DNA of 64,000 nucleotides from Colocasia esculenta (taxonomy: Eukaryota; Streptophyta; Magnoliopsida; Alismatales; Araceae), in NCBI GenBank assembly GCA_014218235.1, contig CM024753.1, positions 176,056,348 through 176,120,347 of the forward strand, given 5' to 3'. Both the position numbers and the translations under genes were made by a program. Shown piece after piece: positions 44,138 to 56,244 of this stretch (position 1 is its first letter; every line of letters begins with the position of its first letter). Below the pieces are notes generated by a model. That model was not told where the DNA came from and made no database searches. It saw only the letters and a program-made list of their open reading frames with translations.

Positions 44138-46051
44138 TAACACATACCCGTCACCTAGGCAATACAGTGATGAATCTTGGTAACTGCGCAGAACCGGGAG
44201 AAGCCCTCTCCACCCTAACCAGTGGTACTTGTCCACCTCTGGGATTTCATCCTAATGCCCATAGGATATCACATACACAATGAGCCTTCCCATAGAGACT
44301 TTACTACAGTATGGCTCCACAGCGTTCTATGGTAGCAATGTCAATCTCGACACAATTTACATATTATCACTTAATCACAAGGGTTTATTCACTTATATGC
44401 ACAATTTAATCCCTTTCACAAGCACTTTATATAAACATTCATATCTCAGGTTACAGAACTATACACTACTGTTCCACAGAGATAAATAATTCATAACAGA
44501 GCCCTAACATGCTGCTAAATACTGAAGTTCACATGCTTTAACTCAAACATGTTTAACATGGCTTAATTAACCTCTTAATATACAAACAATACTCACGGGT
44601 ATCAAAACAGTACAAAATTTTTATCACAGGCTCCATACAAGTAATATGTCACATGCCTAATTTTTTAGAATTTTTGCAACAATAAAACTAATTTTAATAA
44701 TTTAAACAGATTTCATGCTAGTTTAGCAAATTATTCACTTAACATGGTTCACAGCACAACAATCATTCCTATCAATTCTAAAACCTGAAAACAGTAACCA
44801 TAAGATCATGGAAATTTTTTGAAACCCTAACAAGCAACAAAACTAATTATTCTGAATTAAACACAGCCAAATCATGCTTATTTTCCAATAACAAAAATAA
44901 ACTAAATAATATCATGCTAAAAAAATTGACAGAACTCATGATATGACCTACATATCATACCTGAGAAACCCTAATTTTTACAACATGTACATATCACCAG
45001 AAGTCCGAAAATCACAGCACAGAGATCAAAACAATTGTTCTGAAAAATTTGAAGAACTTGGCGGCCAGGGGCTGGCCGCCAACATGGGTTAACGGCACAC
45101 GATGCTGCCATTAACTCAGGAACTTGGCAGCAACAAGGTTGCAGTCAACCTCCTATATGCTGAAGTGTAGACCGAACTCACAAAAAGAAGAGAATTGGGG
45201 GTTCCAGGACTCGAATAAAAATCCATAAAATTCCTGAGGCCTAAAGGATATGTCTAGCGATGTAATCCCTCGATTACTTGCCTGGAATAAAATCTCAGAA
45301 GACCGAATCTTGTCGAAGAAGCCCTCCTCGGCCAAGCCAAGAAGGTGCACAATCCTCTCCTGAATCCGGTCAGTTTGCTGATGTAGATGGATCTCCGGAG
45401 TCGGGGAACATTCCTCGATGCTTGGAGTACCTCTCAGTCAAAGTAGATCGCCAGAAGACCTCCCCAAATTGTCAGATCAAGCTTGCAAAAGTTCTGGTTT
45501 CCCACAAGAAAACCCTAGATTTTTCTCATGAGCCAAAAGACCTAATCTAAGCGAAAACTGGATGTTTTATAAGGCTAATGGGTCGCGGTGCCCCTAGCAT
45601 TAGGTTTCCTACTGTTGAGGATACTTTCCTAATCAAGAACCCAGAGAAACGTAGCCATTTTCAGATCTGGAATCGCAACATAACCGGAGAAGTAAACAGC
45701 CACATTGCTGCCATTAACTGGAAGTCTGCATCCATCGATCTGGACGTCAATCTCCCCTGCCCATGAAGTCAACGGCACACTTGTTGCCAGCAACCTGCCC
45801 TTAATGTCAAGGGATGTTGACATTAACAGGGATTTCGGCACAAAATAGAACATCCAATAACCAATATACAACATATAGATACATACAATATGTACAGTAT
45901 TATTTAAATACAATGTGCACAAAATTAAATAAATACAATATGTACAGAAATAACATGTATATACATATGCACATAAGTAAATAAATAATTATAATATACA
46001 CAAAGTTAAATAAGCATAATATGAACAAAGTTTGAGGGCCTTACGGGGCCA
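44138..46051 (-). repeat. Gypsy-G 5' LTR, right part
   Basis: This continues 25304-26177 after Chromo-1. The likely end is CTTACGGGGCCA at 46051, where SIRE-3 protease-region coding begins. A TATA-like site (sense CCTTATAAAACA) is at 45563-45574 with a leader-like stretch after it. Open stretches inside, such as 45350-45153, are probably chance. Confidence 0.6.
45563..45574 (-). promoter_or_regulatory. TATA-like box in Gypsy-G LTR
   Basis: The sense CCTTATAAAACA fits the TATA consensus and is placed in the LTR interior. Motif evidence only. Confidence 0.45.
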
Positions 46052-49000
46052 GGTAATTTTTGGAGGTAAAAATAAAGGTCAAATCACTAGCACAGCAAAT
46101 GTTGGTAAGAATTTCTCAAACTCCATTGAAAATGTGTTATTGGTTAAAGGCCTTGATCATAATTTGCGCATTATCAGTTAGTTGTGTGACAAGGGCCTTA
46201 AGGTAATATTCGACTCTTATTCATGTGAAATTATTGATAAAGAATCTGAAAAAATCAAATTTCTTGGTCAGAGAATCAATAATGTTTATCTAGTTGACTT
46301 GAATGAACAACAAAATGAAAATCTTTGTTTGGTTGCAAATCAGCATGATCTATTTCAACTTTGGCATCGTAGGCTAGGTCATGCAAGTGAAAATGTTTTG
46401 AAAAAGTTGATTAGATATACTCTTGTGAATGGACTTCCTAAAAAAAAAATGCAATCATTTGTTCTGTATGCGCTCAAGGTAAACAAACTAGAAAATCATT
46501 CAAATCTGTTGCACCTGTAATGACTTCAAAACCTTTTGAGTTGTTGCATATGGATCTTTTTGGTCCTACTAGGACACTCAGTCTTAGTGGACATCGGTTT
46601 GGGTTTGTGATTGTTGATGATTTCTCTAGATTTTCTTGGGTGTTCTTTGTATCTCACAAGAGTGATACTTTCTAGAATTTTCAGAATTTTTTCAATAAGA
46701 TTGAGCAAGGAAACACAAATAAAATTTGCTCTATACTCATTGATCATGGAGGAGAATTTGACAACAACTTATTCTTTGATTTCTGCAGGAGCAAAGGAAT
46801 TGATCATAAATTTACCTGACCAAGAACTCCTGAACAGAATGGAGTAGCTGAAAGGAAAAATAGAACATTGGTTGAAATGGCCCACACTTTGCTAATTAAA
46901 AGTCATCTTCCAAGAAGCTTTTGGGCAGAAGCTCTAAACACTTCATGTTGCATTCTTAACAGAGTTATGGTAAGACCAGTCCCAAAGAAAACTTCCTATG
47001 AGCTTTTGAAAGGTAAAAATCTCATATTGCTTATTTTAGAGTCTTTGGGAGTAAAGTCTTCATTCACAACAATGATAAGCAATATTTAGATAAATTTGAA
47101 AAGAAAAGTGATGTATGTATCTTTCTAGGATATTTTGAACAATTAAGGTCATATAGAGTCTTCAATAATGAATCAAGAACTGTGGAGGAAACTCCACATG
47201 TCGTCTTTGATGAGCATTATGAAAACACTGATGACTCTAATTCTTGCAGAAATCAAGAAGATGATGCAGACATCCTTGTGAAAGAATTAGATCAGTCATT
47301 AGAAATAGAAGAAGTACCTGAAAATGAAGGTGTGTCGACACATCACAACAATAGGTCGACACCAGATCAGAATAGGCCAACAGAAAAAGTTAGCACATTG
47401 ACAGGAGTCAATTTTAGGTACTCTAAAGATCACCCTCTTGAAAATGTTGCAGGAAATGTGAATGACAAAGTTTGAATTAGATCACATTTCAGAAATATCT
47501 TTGAACAAGATCAAATGGCCTTCATATCTCAAGTGGAACCTAAGAATATTGAAGAAGCCTTAAAAGACAATTCTTGGGTAGAGACAATGCATGAAGAATT
47601 AAATCAATTTCAGAGGACTAATGTTGGAGCTTAGCTCCTAAAAACCCAGAAAATTCAATAATTGGAACTAGGTGGGGTTTAGGAATAAGTTAAATGAAGA
47701 AGGGAAAGTGGTTAGGAATAAAGCTAGATTGGTTGCAAAATGGTACAATCAAGAATTGGAGTAGATTTTGAAGAATCCTTTGCACCAGTAGCTAGACTAG
47801 AGCAGTGAGAATTCTGTTAGCATATGCATATTCCAACAACTTCAAACTGTTTCAAATGGATGTCAAAACTGTCTTTCTAAATGGTTACTTAAAGAATAAG
47901 TTTTGTTGCACAACCACCTGGATTTGAATTTCTTAATAAATTAACCATGTTTACAAATTGCACAAAGCTCTTTATGGATTGAAACAGGCACCAAGAGCAT
48001 GGTATGACAGATTGAGCAATTTCTTAGTTAGTAAAAACTACTCCAGAGGTAAGGTGGACCAAACTCTTTTCACAAAATCTGTCCAGAATCACATAATTGT
48101 AGTTCAAGTATATGTGGATGACATCATTTTTGGTTCCACTAACCCCTCACTGTGTGAAGAATTTTCAAAACACATGCACAATGTGTTTGAAATGAGTCTT
48201 ATGGGAGAGTTACAATTTTTCCTTGGCTTGCAGGTTAAACAATTTGAAGATGAATTCTTTATTAATCAAACGAAATATGTTAAAAAGCTACTGAAGAGAT
48301 TTCAGTTTGAACAAGCCAAGCCAACATCTACTCCTATGAGCACAAGTATAAAACTGGACAGTGATGAGAAAGGTAAATTGGTTGATGCAAAACAATATAG
48401 AGGTATGATTGGCTCTCCCCTATATCTTACTGTAAGTAGACAAGACATACAATTCAGTGTTTGTCTTCGTGCTAGATTTCAATCTAGTCCCAAAGAAAGT
48501 CATTTGCTTACTGTTAAGAGAATCTTTAAATATCTCTTTGGTTCATGTGATTTGGGTTTATGGTACCCAGCTGGTTGCCATATTGATTTGATTTCATATT
48601 CTGATGCTGACTATGCTGGATGCAAACTTGATAGAAAAAGCACTAGTGGTTTTTGTCAATTCCTAGGACGCTGCATGGTATCGTGGGCATCCAAGAAGCA
48701 ACACTCAGTTGCACTTTCCACTGCAGAAGCAGAATATGTTGCTACAGGGAGCTGTGCAGCTCAAGTGTTGTGGATCAAAAGTCAATTACTTGATTACAAC
48801 ATTGACATTGGATGCACACCTATTATATTTGACAATACTAGTGCTATCAATCTTTCTAAAAACCCAATTCGACATTCAAGAACTAAACACATTGAAATCA
48901 CACATCATTTTATGAGAGATGAGGTTGCAAATAATAACATTGAATTTGAATCATACCTACAAAAAATCAAGTGGCTGATATTTTACAAAACCTTTGGCAG

Positions 49001-49097
49001 AGGACATATTCACATCCTTAAGAAGAGAGCTTGGAATTTGCAACATGCACTAAATCTTTCTCAGAAACTAGAAATAATTTGGCCTCTTATGCAATGA
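46052..49097 (+). pseudogene. SIRE-3 pol: GAG-pre-integrase, integrase, RT, RNase H
   Basis: The frame begins in a protease-downstream segment (FGGKNKGQITSTANVGKNFS, then NSIENVLLVKGLDHNL). A stop follows, then LCDKGLKVIF and LWHRRLGHASENV. The integrase core has D in MDLFGPTRTLSLSG, D in LIDHGGEFDN and E in GVAERKNRTLVEM, with stops near 46673 and 46820. RT is badly decayed between 47480 and 47950 (LVAKWYNQ, FQMDVKTVFLNGYL). The frame is then open from 47958 for 379 residues: LYGLKQAPRAWYDRLSNFL, the catalytic YVDDIIFGSTN, RNase H YSDADYAGCKLDRKSTSGF, STAEAEYVA and HIEITHHFMRDEV. Confidence 0.93.
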
Positions 49098-50840
49098 TTA
49101 TTTGGCATATCAAATGGTGAACTGTGGAAGGACAAGTCAAGCTTGTCTGAACACTATCATTATGTGTGAGAAAAATCCTCCGCCAAGTACCAATAATCTC
49201 CCTTGTGTAAGGGTCATTAAATTAAAAAACAAATCTTCTGAATGAAATGCTTGTGTTTGTATTGTGATTATCTGATCATATTCATGCTTTTCATGTTGTC
49301 TCTGCTTGACTGAATACAAAAAAGTGTGCAAATTTGATTGTGTATCATTTGCATATCACATATTCTAATCATGCACATTTTGAGGGGGAGCACATATTTT
49401 GAGAAGAGTGATTGTTTTTGAAAAGAAGACAACAGTGCTTATATATAAGCTGTCAAGAAACAATTTGCAATTTGATCAGACTTGTTGAGCAATGTCAGTG
49501 AAAGCTTTGATTCAGAATCAGATCGACACATAATTGATGTTGTGTTGACACTAGTTCACTATTTTGAGACTGAGAGTGATCATTACCCATATTCTATGTC
49601 GACACACAGCAACTTCTGTGTCGACACATCTCATCTTTGCTTGACATCAAATTCTTCAAAATTTTCCAAGACATTCTCATTTGATATTCTATCATGCTGA
49701 AGAAGGAAAATCTTCATTTTTGATGAATCTTGACTGAGTCAACAATTCAGGGGGAGCTAAAGAGTTCACTGATTCTTCTTACATCAGACCAAAAACAATT
49801 TAGTGGTTTGCTTTTTATATAGTTCAAAACCTGACCATTAAAACTTCTGAAAATAACCAGGAATGCATATTTAATAGTCTTAACATATTCTTTAAGTCAA
49901 CATTCTTTTATTCACTGAAATTCAAAAGTAATTTGATTTCTTTGGTTGAATAATGTCAAAATCATTATTATTTTTACACTTTTTTTTTTAAGATTTGAGA
50001 AAGGCTAAGTTTGTGCCCACTTTTGGTATCTATCAAATATCAATTCTCTCTTGGTAGAGCAATGGCTTGCATACTGAGAAACTGCACACTTTCACAAAAA
50101 GTGATGAGCTATGTATGTCATGAAGTGTCCTACTATCTCTGCTCTAAGGGGTGAAATCGAAACATTCAAATTTAATGTTAACTGAGTAACTGAGAATATT
50201 GGCATTTGATAAACGTATATTTTCATGTCAAAAAGTTTTCATTAACCCCTTGTGGCATGAATGATTAGTAATCTCAAGTAACTAGGACTTAGGTGTGTAA
50301 AAAACATGTGTACTTGAGTGAACAAGATGTACTATATCTGACTGCTCATTACTTTTACTTCAAAAAAAATACAACAAACAAAATGGTTAACAGCTTGACC
50401 AATTCAAATCTTCTAAAATGTTTAATTTCAATACTGATTAGCATTTATCCTAGAGAGATAATCTTGCAATTGCTGAGTAAGGTTTGAAAGAATGATATGT
50501 TATTGAACAGAATATTTTAATTCTATTAAATTGTGATCCAGGGTCTTCAGATTTGTCTGATGGTCTTGTCTACTGCTCCTCAAACCATTATAATTTCAAA
50601 AGAAATGATGAAAAGAATTTGATAGTGACATCTTTAACATATTAAAAATCCCTAAACAATTGATTTTCAAGTCATTCTCATCGTATTAAAGACTTTTCTT
50701 TTCTTCCTTTCACAAACTCTTGAATTTTATTCTCACAGGTCGACACACTCTATTCTTGTGTCGACACACTTTCACCCAGTCAATGGTTCTAGATTAGGTT
50801 AGATGAACCACTGAATCATCTTACCATCTTTCTTTTGGTG
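49098..50840 (+). other. SIRE-3 spacer between pol and extra ORF
   Basis: About 1.7 kb without a credible ORF. It holds GGGGGAG purine tracts at about 49382 and 49749. Several TGTCGACACA-type palindromes occur (near 49521, 49597, 49617, 50739, 50757). Confidence 0.6.
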
Positions 50841-50995
50841 TTGATTATATTTTAAGGACCACAACCCTAGGTCGACCCTACACCTTCAACTTTCCATCTT
50901 TTAAGCTTCCCTCCTCTCATCCAACTCCAGAAGAATGAGATCCTACAATTTCCAGTTCATCCATCTTACTTCTTCTTCTTCCATATCCAGTCTCC
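50841..50995 (+). promoter_or_regulatory. Candidate internal promoter for SIRE-3 extra ORF
   Basis: TATA-like GATTATATTTTAAGG at about 50843-50857 is followed by a roughly 130-base C/T-rich leader up to the ATG at 50996. The arrangement parallels that ahead of the SIRE-1 extra ORF, though no clear intron is seen here. Confidence 0.35.
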
Positions 50996-53012
50996 ATGGC
51001 ACCCAAGCAAACTCCAAGGCGTGGAGCAAAGGTAAAAGCAGTAGTCCAAGGTGTGGTTATTCAAGATCAACCAATGGAACAGTGGTCTAAGTTCAGCAAT
51101 GATCCTTCGAAGAGGAAAGGAGACTCCATTCGTTCTGGTACATCTTCCAAACATGCCAAATCTACACCTCAAGGCAAAGGAAAGTCTGTTGTGCCACCAA
51201 GATACCCTAAACGAAGGATTCTGAGGGATTCAAGTTCTTCTGAGGAAACCAGTTCCTCATCAACCGAAGAATCACCAACTTCTAACCCTAATACAAAAAC
51301 ACCAGACTCTCTTCATCTGATGCATCTTAGCCTCCAACAAAAACACCTTCAAGATCCTTACAGTCTACAATGCGTATGCTTTGAAGCCAAGGTTAGTTGA
51401 CATTCATGATATAGATTTATCAACTGCCTTTCCAGACCTTCTTCCCCTATTTAAATTTCAAGGCTGGTTAAAATTCATCAGTGAGCACAAAAACTTTTAT
51501 CCATGATTGGTTCAAGAATTCTACAAAAATCTTGTGGATACAGAAGAGGGATTTCAATCTAAAGTAAAAGGTGTGAAAATCTGTTTTACTCAAGAGTTGG
51601 CACATCAACTATTTTCGATATTCCTAATTCTGGTGAAGATTTTAGTACCTTCTAGTTTGATCTTTATGAAGCTTATTCATTACTTACTGGGTTACCTTAT
51701 GACAAGAAAGATGCAAAGCAAACACATGTTACAAGCTTGAATGCTAATACTTTCCTCCACTACATCGGTTAATGCATCACATATTCACCACTATTCTTAC
51801 ACCTCAGGATGGTGGAAGAAATAGGCTCACAAACATTCAAAGATTTTTGCTGTTTTGCATGTTGAAAAATATTAAGGTGGATCTTATTGAGATCATGTTT
51901 CAAATTATGTCTGAAACAACTAGGAAGGAACTTCATATATCTCTTCCTTATGCTGCACACTTGACTGCTCTCTTTGAGAAGTTTGGCATCTCTTTTTTAA
52001 ATGAGAAAGTTCAGAGAATACCTCAGTATAACATATACTGTTTGAACAATGTGATAAGATACATGAGGTTCAAAATTCAAGGAGATCAGATCACTAGGGG
52101 TCCAGTATTGGGACAAGCATCAGACCATAATTTAGAATAGCTAGCTCCTAGTGAAGACCCTCATCAAGAAACACAAGTGGACCAGCCACCATTGGAGCAG
52201 GAATTACCTTCAGATATACCTGAACAGTCCATTCCACAAGAGATTCCACATGATAGTATGCCACACCAAAGTTTGCTTGTTCAATCCTCTTTCTTTCAAC
52301 ATCAAGGATTAGTTTCCACATCTACTAGTGGATCTTCAGTCCCTCCTGAAGTCTATCATTTTCTTCAAGTTCAATTTGACAATATGAATTCCTCTATGAG
52401 AGAAATGTCAACCAATTTTGAGTTCAGAATTCAGGATTGGAAAACATAGTAACAAGTCATTTTTTGAGGCAACAAGAACTTGTTGAACATGCCACAAGAA
52501 GGTTTAATAGGTTGGTTGGCACACTTGGTGATGAATCAACTCAGTTATCATTCCTACAGTCTGGGCTTCAAGACTTGCTCTCCAGGGTTCTTGATAATAC
52601 ACAACAAGGTATTCAAACTAGACAAGAAGCTGTCACTCAAATTTCCAAGTGCGGACTCTCTTTTGCTCATTTTGTCAGTGATATGGAACAGATGAAAGAG
52701 CATACATCACACATTGATCAACAAATTGAGGAACTCAAAGCTAATTTCAATAATGTGTGAAAACTAAGAGATGACATTAGCATTGGAGATAATCATTATG
52801 CTACCTCTTCTACAGTTGTTCCTCCTATGCCCCATGGCATTGATTACATGACAGTTCACATTTCTGAGAATCTAAAGAAAAAGGAAGAAACACTTCATAC
52901 ACAACTGATTGTTGTTCAACTTTTACTGAGGAACAATTTGGGAGCTTTGGAAGAGAAAATGAAAGACATTGATCACAAGCTCTTTGCCCCTCCCCTAGCT
53001 CCACCTCAGTAG
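50996..53012 (+). pseudogene. SIRE-3 extra ORF (post-pol), plant-transposon-protein-like
   Basis: It starts at the ATG at 50996 (MAPKQTPRRGAKVKAVVQGV) with a basic, Ser/Pro-rich N terminus (PPRYPKRRILRDSSSSEETS). Frame changes follow into GFQSKVKGVKICFTQELAHQ, then HHIFTTILTPQDGGRNRL and LPYAAHLTALFEKFGISF. These match in order the domain in the SIRE-1 extra ORF. The C-terminal part (52177-53012) is Gln/Pro-rich, then helical and probably coiled coil (NMNSSMREMSTNFEFRIQDW, MEQMKEHTSHIDQQIEELKA). Several stops and shifts (near 51400, 51740, 52140, 52449, 52760) break it. No signal peptide or membrane span is seen. The protein is larger than a minimal accessory ORF. Function is unknown. Confidence 0.75.
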
Positions 53013-53024
53013 TGCTATCTTTTT

Positions 53025-53040
53025 TATGATGTCAAAGGGG
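53025..53040 (+). other. Second polypurine tract of SIRE-3
   Basis: CAAAGGGGGAGAG lies just after the extra ORF, about 270 bases before the LTR-adjacent tract. It mirrors the doubled tract of SIRE-1. Confidence 0.55.
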
Positions 53041-53296
53041 GAGAGATCTGTTTGTGTGTGAATATTTTAGTTTTTTTGTTTTAGAACTTTATGTCAAGTG
53101 AACTTGAGACTCATTGGTTTTTGAATTTTATGATTTTCATATGAATGTCATACTCCTATAGTTTAATTCTCAATGAATGATGTGACCTTGTGATTGTGAT
53201 TGCCTCTCACATGTGACATGAAATGAAGTGACTGACTGATTTCTATACTTTGTTCATTTATATTGAAATGATCAATGAATCATAGTTGTCATCATC

Positions 53297-53310
53297 AAAA
53301 AGGGGGAGAT
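53297..53310 (+). other. Polypurine tract of SIRE-3
   Basis: AAAAAGGGGGAGAT directly precedes the 3' LTR start TGTTGGATCT at 53311. Confidence 0.85.
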
Positions 53311-53621
53311 TGTTGGATCTCTTGTTTTGATGATGTTTAACTATGATCCATACAATTTTAAATACCTTGCTCGAGTCATATCTAACATAATATTTCATGT
53401 TTAACTCAGAGAAAAAGGTGTTACGAGGTCAATGCTGTTGACACAATATTGTCAGAGTGTCGACACAAAGAGAAATACCAATGAAGAAATTCAAGAAGAA
53501 AAGCTAGTTGTGTCAACACAGATCCCTTATGTGTCGACACATCCTTCGTCTTCAGAAAGCAGACAGAAGAAAGTAGTCAATGGTGTCGACACACTTTTGT
53601 CAGGGTGTCGACATAAGAGGT
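53311..53621 (+). repeat. SIRE-3 3' LTR, first part
   Basis: The LTR starts TGTTGGATCT after the polypurine tract. It contains TGTGTCGACACA-type palindromes at about 53459, 53536, 53583 and 53606. It is interrupted at 53621 by a solo LTR and resumes at 55224 with the same palindromes. Confidence 0.75.
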
Positions 53622-55223
53622 TGTTGAACCACTCCTATATTTTACCCTTATATTTGGTAATAACAAAACTTATAATTAATAAATATTATTAAATATATTT
53701 AATATTATGTTTTCCTAATAAATATAAATTTATGGCACTATCGCTATGTGATTTGTACTAAAAAGTAAAATCGATGTATATCGATTTCAGTTCACAAAGT
53801 GCCACATCGATTTCATTTAAACATGGATTATGTTCAAACTCGATTTCACTTAAACATCGATTTCACTCAAACATCGATTTCACTTAACATCGATTTCACT
53901 TAAACATCGATTTCACTTAAACATCGATTTCACTTAAACATCGATTTCACTCAAACATCGATTTACTTAAACATCAATTTCACTTAAACATCGATTCCCT
54001 TGAAAACATGGATTTCACTTAAACATGGATTCGGTTCAAACATAGATTTCACTTAAACATCAACTTTGTTGAAACATGGATTTCATTAGAACATAGATTC
54101 TGTTCAAACATAGATTTCAACTTAAACATCGATTTCCTTTATATTTCAAAATGTTTTTGGCATCTAGTGTAAAGTCAAATATATTTCATTTACATAATCT
54201 TCTAACTTTCTGACAAAAGATCTTTTCTATCCCTCTAGATCACTTCTCTCCTGTCAGACAAAAAGAGCTTACCTACCACTTCTGGGTGACAGTAGAAAAC
54301 ACAGAAGTGTGAGCCTTTTTGACAGAAACACTCTTTGATGTAAACACCTTCTTCTATACTTGCAGACCTTGAAGACCACCAAGTGGCTGACAGTCAGAAG
54401 AAGAAGAATATAAAAATCAGCAACGACTAGAAGAGTTCCAATGGATCTCTTCAACGGATCTATTCAAAGCTACTCATATAAAAGATGAAGCAAGGCTGAA
54501 GAACATCAAGAGAGCTTTCCCGAAAAATACTAAAAGAGTGTACATCCAGTGAATAACCTAAACTCCAGATACATTCAAAGGAAAAGAGAGAAAGAGCCCG
54601 AGCCCAAGAAGAAGTGCTCAAGCATCCGAAGCCTTCAAGCTTCAAGCTCCTTCTCCTCTCTTCACTCTCTCTCTGTGGTCATTGTAATTTCTGGGGAGAG
54701 TCCTTTGCTGAGAGTTTCTGGGTTAGAGTCCATTCTTGTAAAACTCTTAGTTTTGTTCTTTCTTTTCTAAGAAAGATTTCTGTCCAGCTGTAGGACTGTA
54801 TACAGTGTAACCTAGCTAGGGGTTTAAGTCTTGTAGAACCGCACTCGGTTTTGTACCAGGAGGTCGGCTTCTTGACTTGTAGGAGAAGTGGGCTGCCTTC
54901 TTGCCCGGGAAAGAGAAGAAGACCAACTGGGGTGCTGGGTGTTGTATTGTCCTTGAGGGGGACTGTACCCTTGGTTAGTAAAATCCCAAGAGATTGCTTG
55001 GGGACTGGACGTAGGACTTCCATGTGGGAAGGGCCGAACCAGAATAAATTCCTTGTATTTTTTGTGTGATTGTTTATTTTCTTCCGCACTGCTACTCTCT
55101 ATCACACTCAACTAACTAAAGCTTCAAGTAATAATTTTTTGTGTTTAAGTTTCTGTTTCAGATTTCAGAAAACCTATTCACCCCCCTCTAGGTTAGCTTG
55201 CTGCCGTACCAAAAGGGCCAACA
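53622..55223 (+). mobile_element. Solo SIRE-type LTR inside SIRE-3 LTR
   Basis: It starts TGTTGAACCACTCC and ends AAAAGGGCCAACA. It contains its own TATA-like CATATAAAAGA (54474-54484) and a C-run with CTCTAGG near the end. Flanks GAGGT (53617-53621) and TAGGT (55224-55228) look like a duplication with one change. It carries the 17-bp ATCGATTTC array. The start is inferred by likeness to the SIRE-4 LTR start, so it is less sure than the end. Confidence 0.65.
53815..54135 (+). repeat. 17-bp tandem array ACATCGATTTCACTTAA
   Basis: About 17 units of 17 bases occur, with the centre best conserved and the edges decayed (ATGGATTTC, ATAGATTTC). It contains the palindrome ATCGAT. It is unrelated in sequence to the 47-bp and 37-bp arrays of the other SIRE LTRs but placed in the same general part of the LTR. 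Confidence 0.88.
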
Positions 55224-56162
55224 TAGGTTTTTTAGAGAGCCATATTTTTATGATTTAGTCAGGTGTGTCGACACAAGTCAAGTATGTGTCGACATAGGTT
55301 AACTTACAGTGTTGATAGAACAGTAAGCCAAGCTCATGTGTCGACACATAACTTGATTGTGTCGACATACTTCGAATGATGATCCAGAATCTGAATTCTT
55401 GGACACGTGTCAGGTTTTGATTCAGGAATTTTTGAGCGAGAATTTTGTGCCCCCACACTCCAAGGTACCACGTAGATACATGGGACTATAAATGCCCATG
55501 ATCCTCACACTTTTGGGGAAACACACCAGTTCTTTATTCCCCAGAACCAGAAAACGGTGGCTAGAGAGAGGTCTCATCTGAAGGCTACTGCTGCTTCAGA
55601 TCTGAAGAATTGAAGATCCAGTTGCTATGAGTGATCAAAGTTAAAGTTGAATTCTCAGATTTAGAAGTCTACATTATCAGTCTAAAGCTAGAAGCCAGAA
55701 GTTTCAACTGGTTCTACATCTCAACTTCAAATCATTCAGTGTGTAGTGTGAAGTTTGAGCTATCCTTCTGCTCAATTTCATGTGTGTGTTCTAATTTGAG
55801 ATTTCGATCATCTCAAATTGTGTGTGTGTTGTGTGTTCTATTTGAACTGGCTATATAAGCAGATTTGTGTGTGTGTGCGGATGGTGGATGTAGGATACAC
55901 AATTGTGTAATCCGAACCACCCTAAATCTCTCTGTCACTGTTGATTGATCTATCTTAATGTTAGATGATTGATAGGCCACGTTTGCTATTTAGTATGATA
56001 TCATCTAGTAATCTGTAGATTCACACCTCACATTCTGATTTGAATCTATGCATTCCTCAGAACTCTGTATTTCTCATATATTTTTAATTTGATAAGTGTT
56101 TCATTTTAATTTGGTAGAAATCTATTCAACCCCCCCCCCTCTAGATTTCTTCATAGCTACCA
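55224..56162 (+). repeat. SIRE-3 3' LTR, second part
   Basis: This resumes after the solo LTR with more TGTGTCGACACA palindromes (about 55264, 55285, 55338, 55358). There is a TATA-like GGCTATATAAGC at 55846-55857, then a TG-rich leader and the C-run with CTCTAGATTTC. The likely end is CATAGCTACCA. Confidence 0.7.
55846..55857 (+). promoter_or_regulatory. TATA-like box in SIRE-3 3' LTR
   Basis: GGCTATATAAGC lies about 300 bases before the LTR end, supporting assignment of this half to the same LTR. Confidence 0.5.
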
Positions 56163-56244
56163 TCTGCCACTTTTCACATTCCAACTAAGGAGCCTGTGAG
56201 GAGAGCTATTTTGCAGGAGGCACATGGTTCATGGCACTCTATTC
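56163..56244 (+). pseudogene. Gypsy integrase-finger fragment
   Basis: One frame reads FHIPTKEPVRRAILQEAHGS then WHSIPP. This corresponds to the segment around the integrase zinc finger of Gypsy pol (compare EEAHKSRYTIHP in Chromo-1). It is cut on the left by the SIRE-3 LTR and on the right by the CACTA-like end. It may be the missing continuation of the Gypsy remnant at 17410-19667, but that is inference. Confidence 0.7.

Larger units (their letters stand above)
46052..56162 (+). mobile_element. SIRE-3: SIRE-like Copia element, 5' part missing
   Basis: The plus-strand order is end of protease, GAG-pre-integrase, integrase, RT, RNase H (46052-49097), spacer with promoter-like signals, an extra ORF (50996-53012), two polypurine tracts and a 3' LTR (53311-56162). 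The LTR is interrupted by a solo LTR (53622-55223). The 5' LTR, gag and most of the protease are absent where Gypsy-G abuts at 46051. TGTGTCGACACA palindromes recur throughout. Confidence 0.9.
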
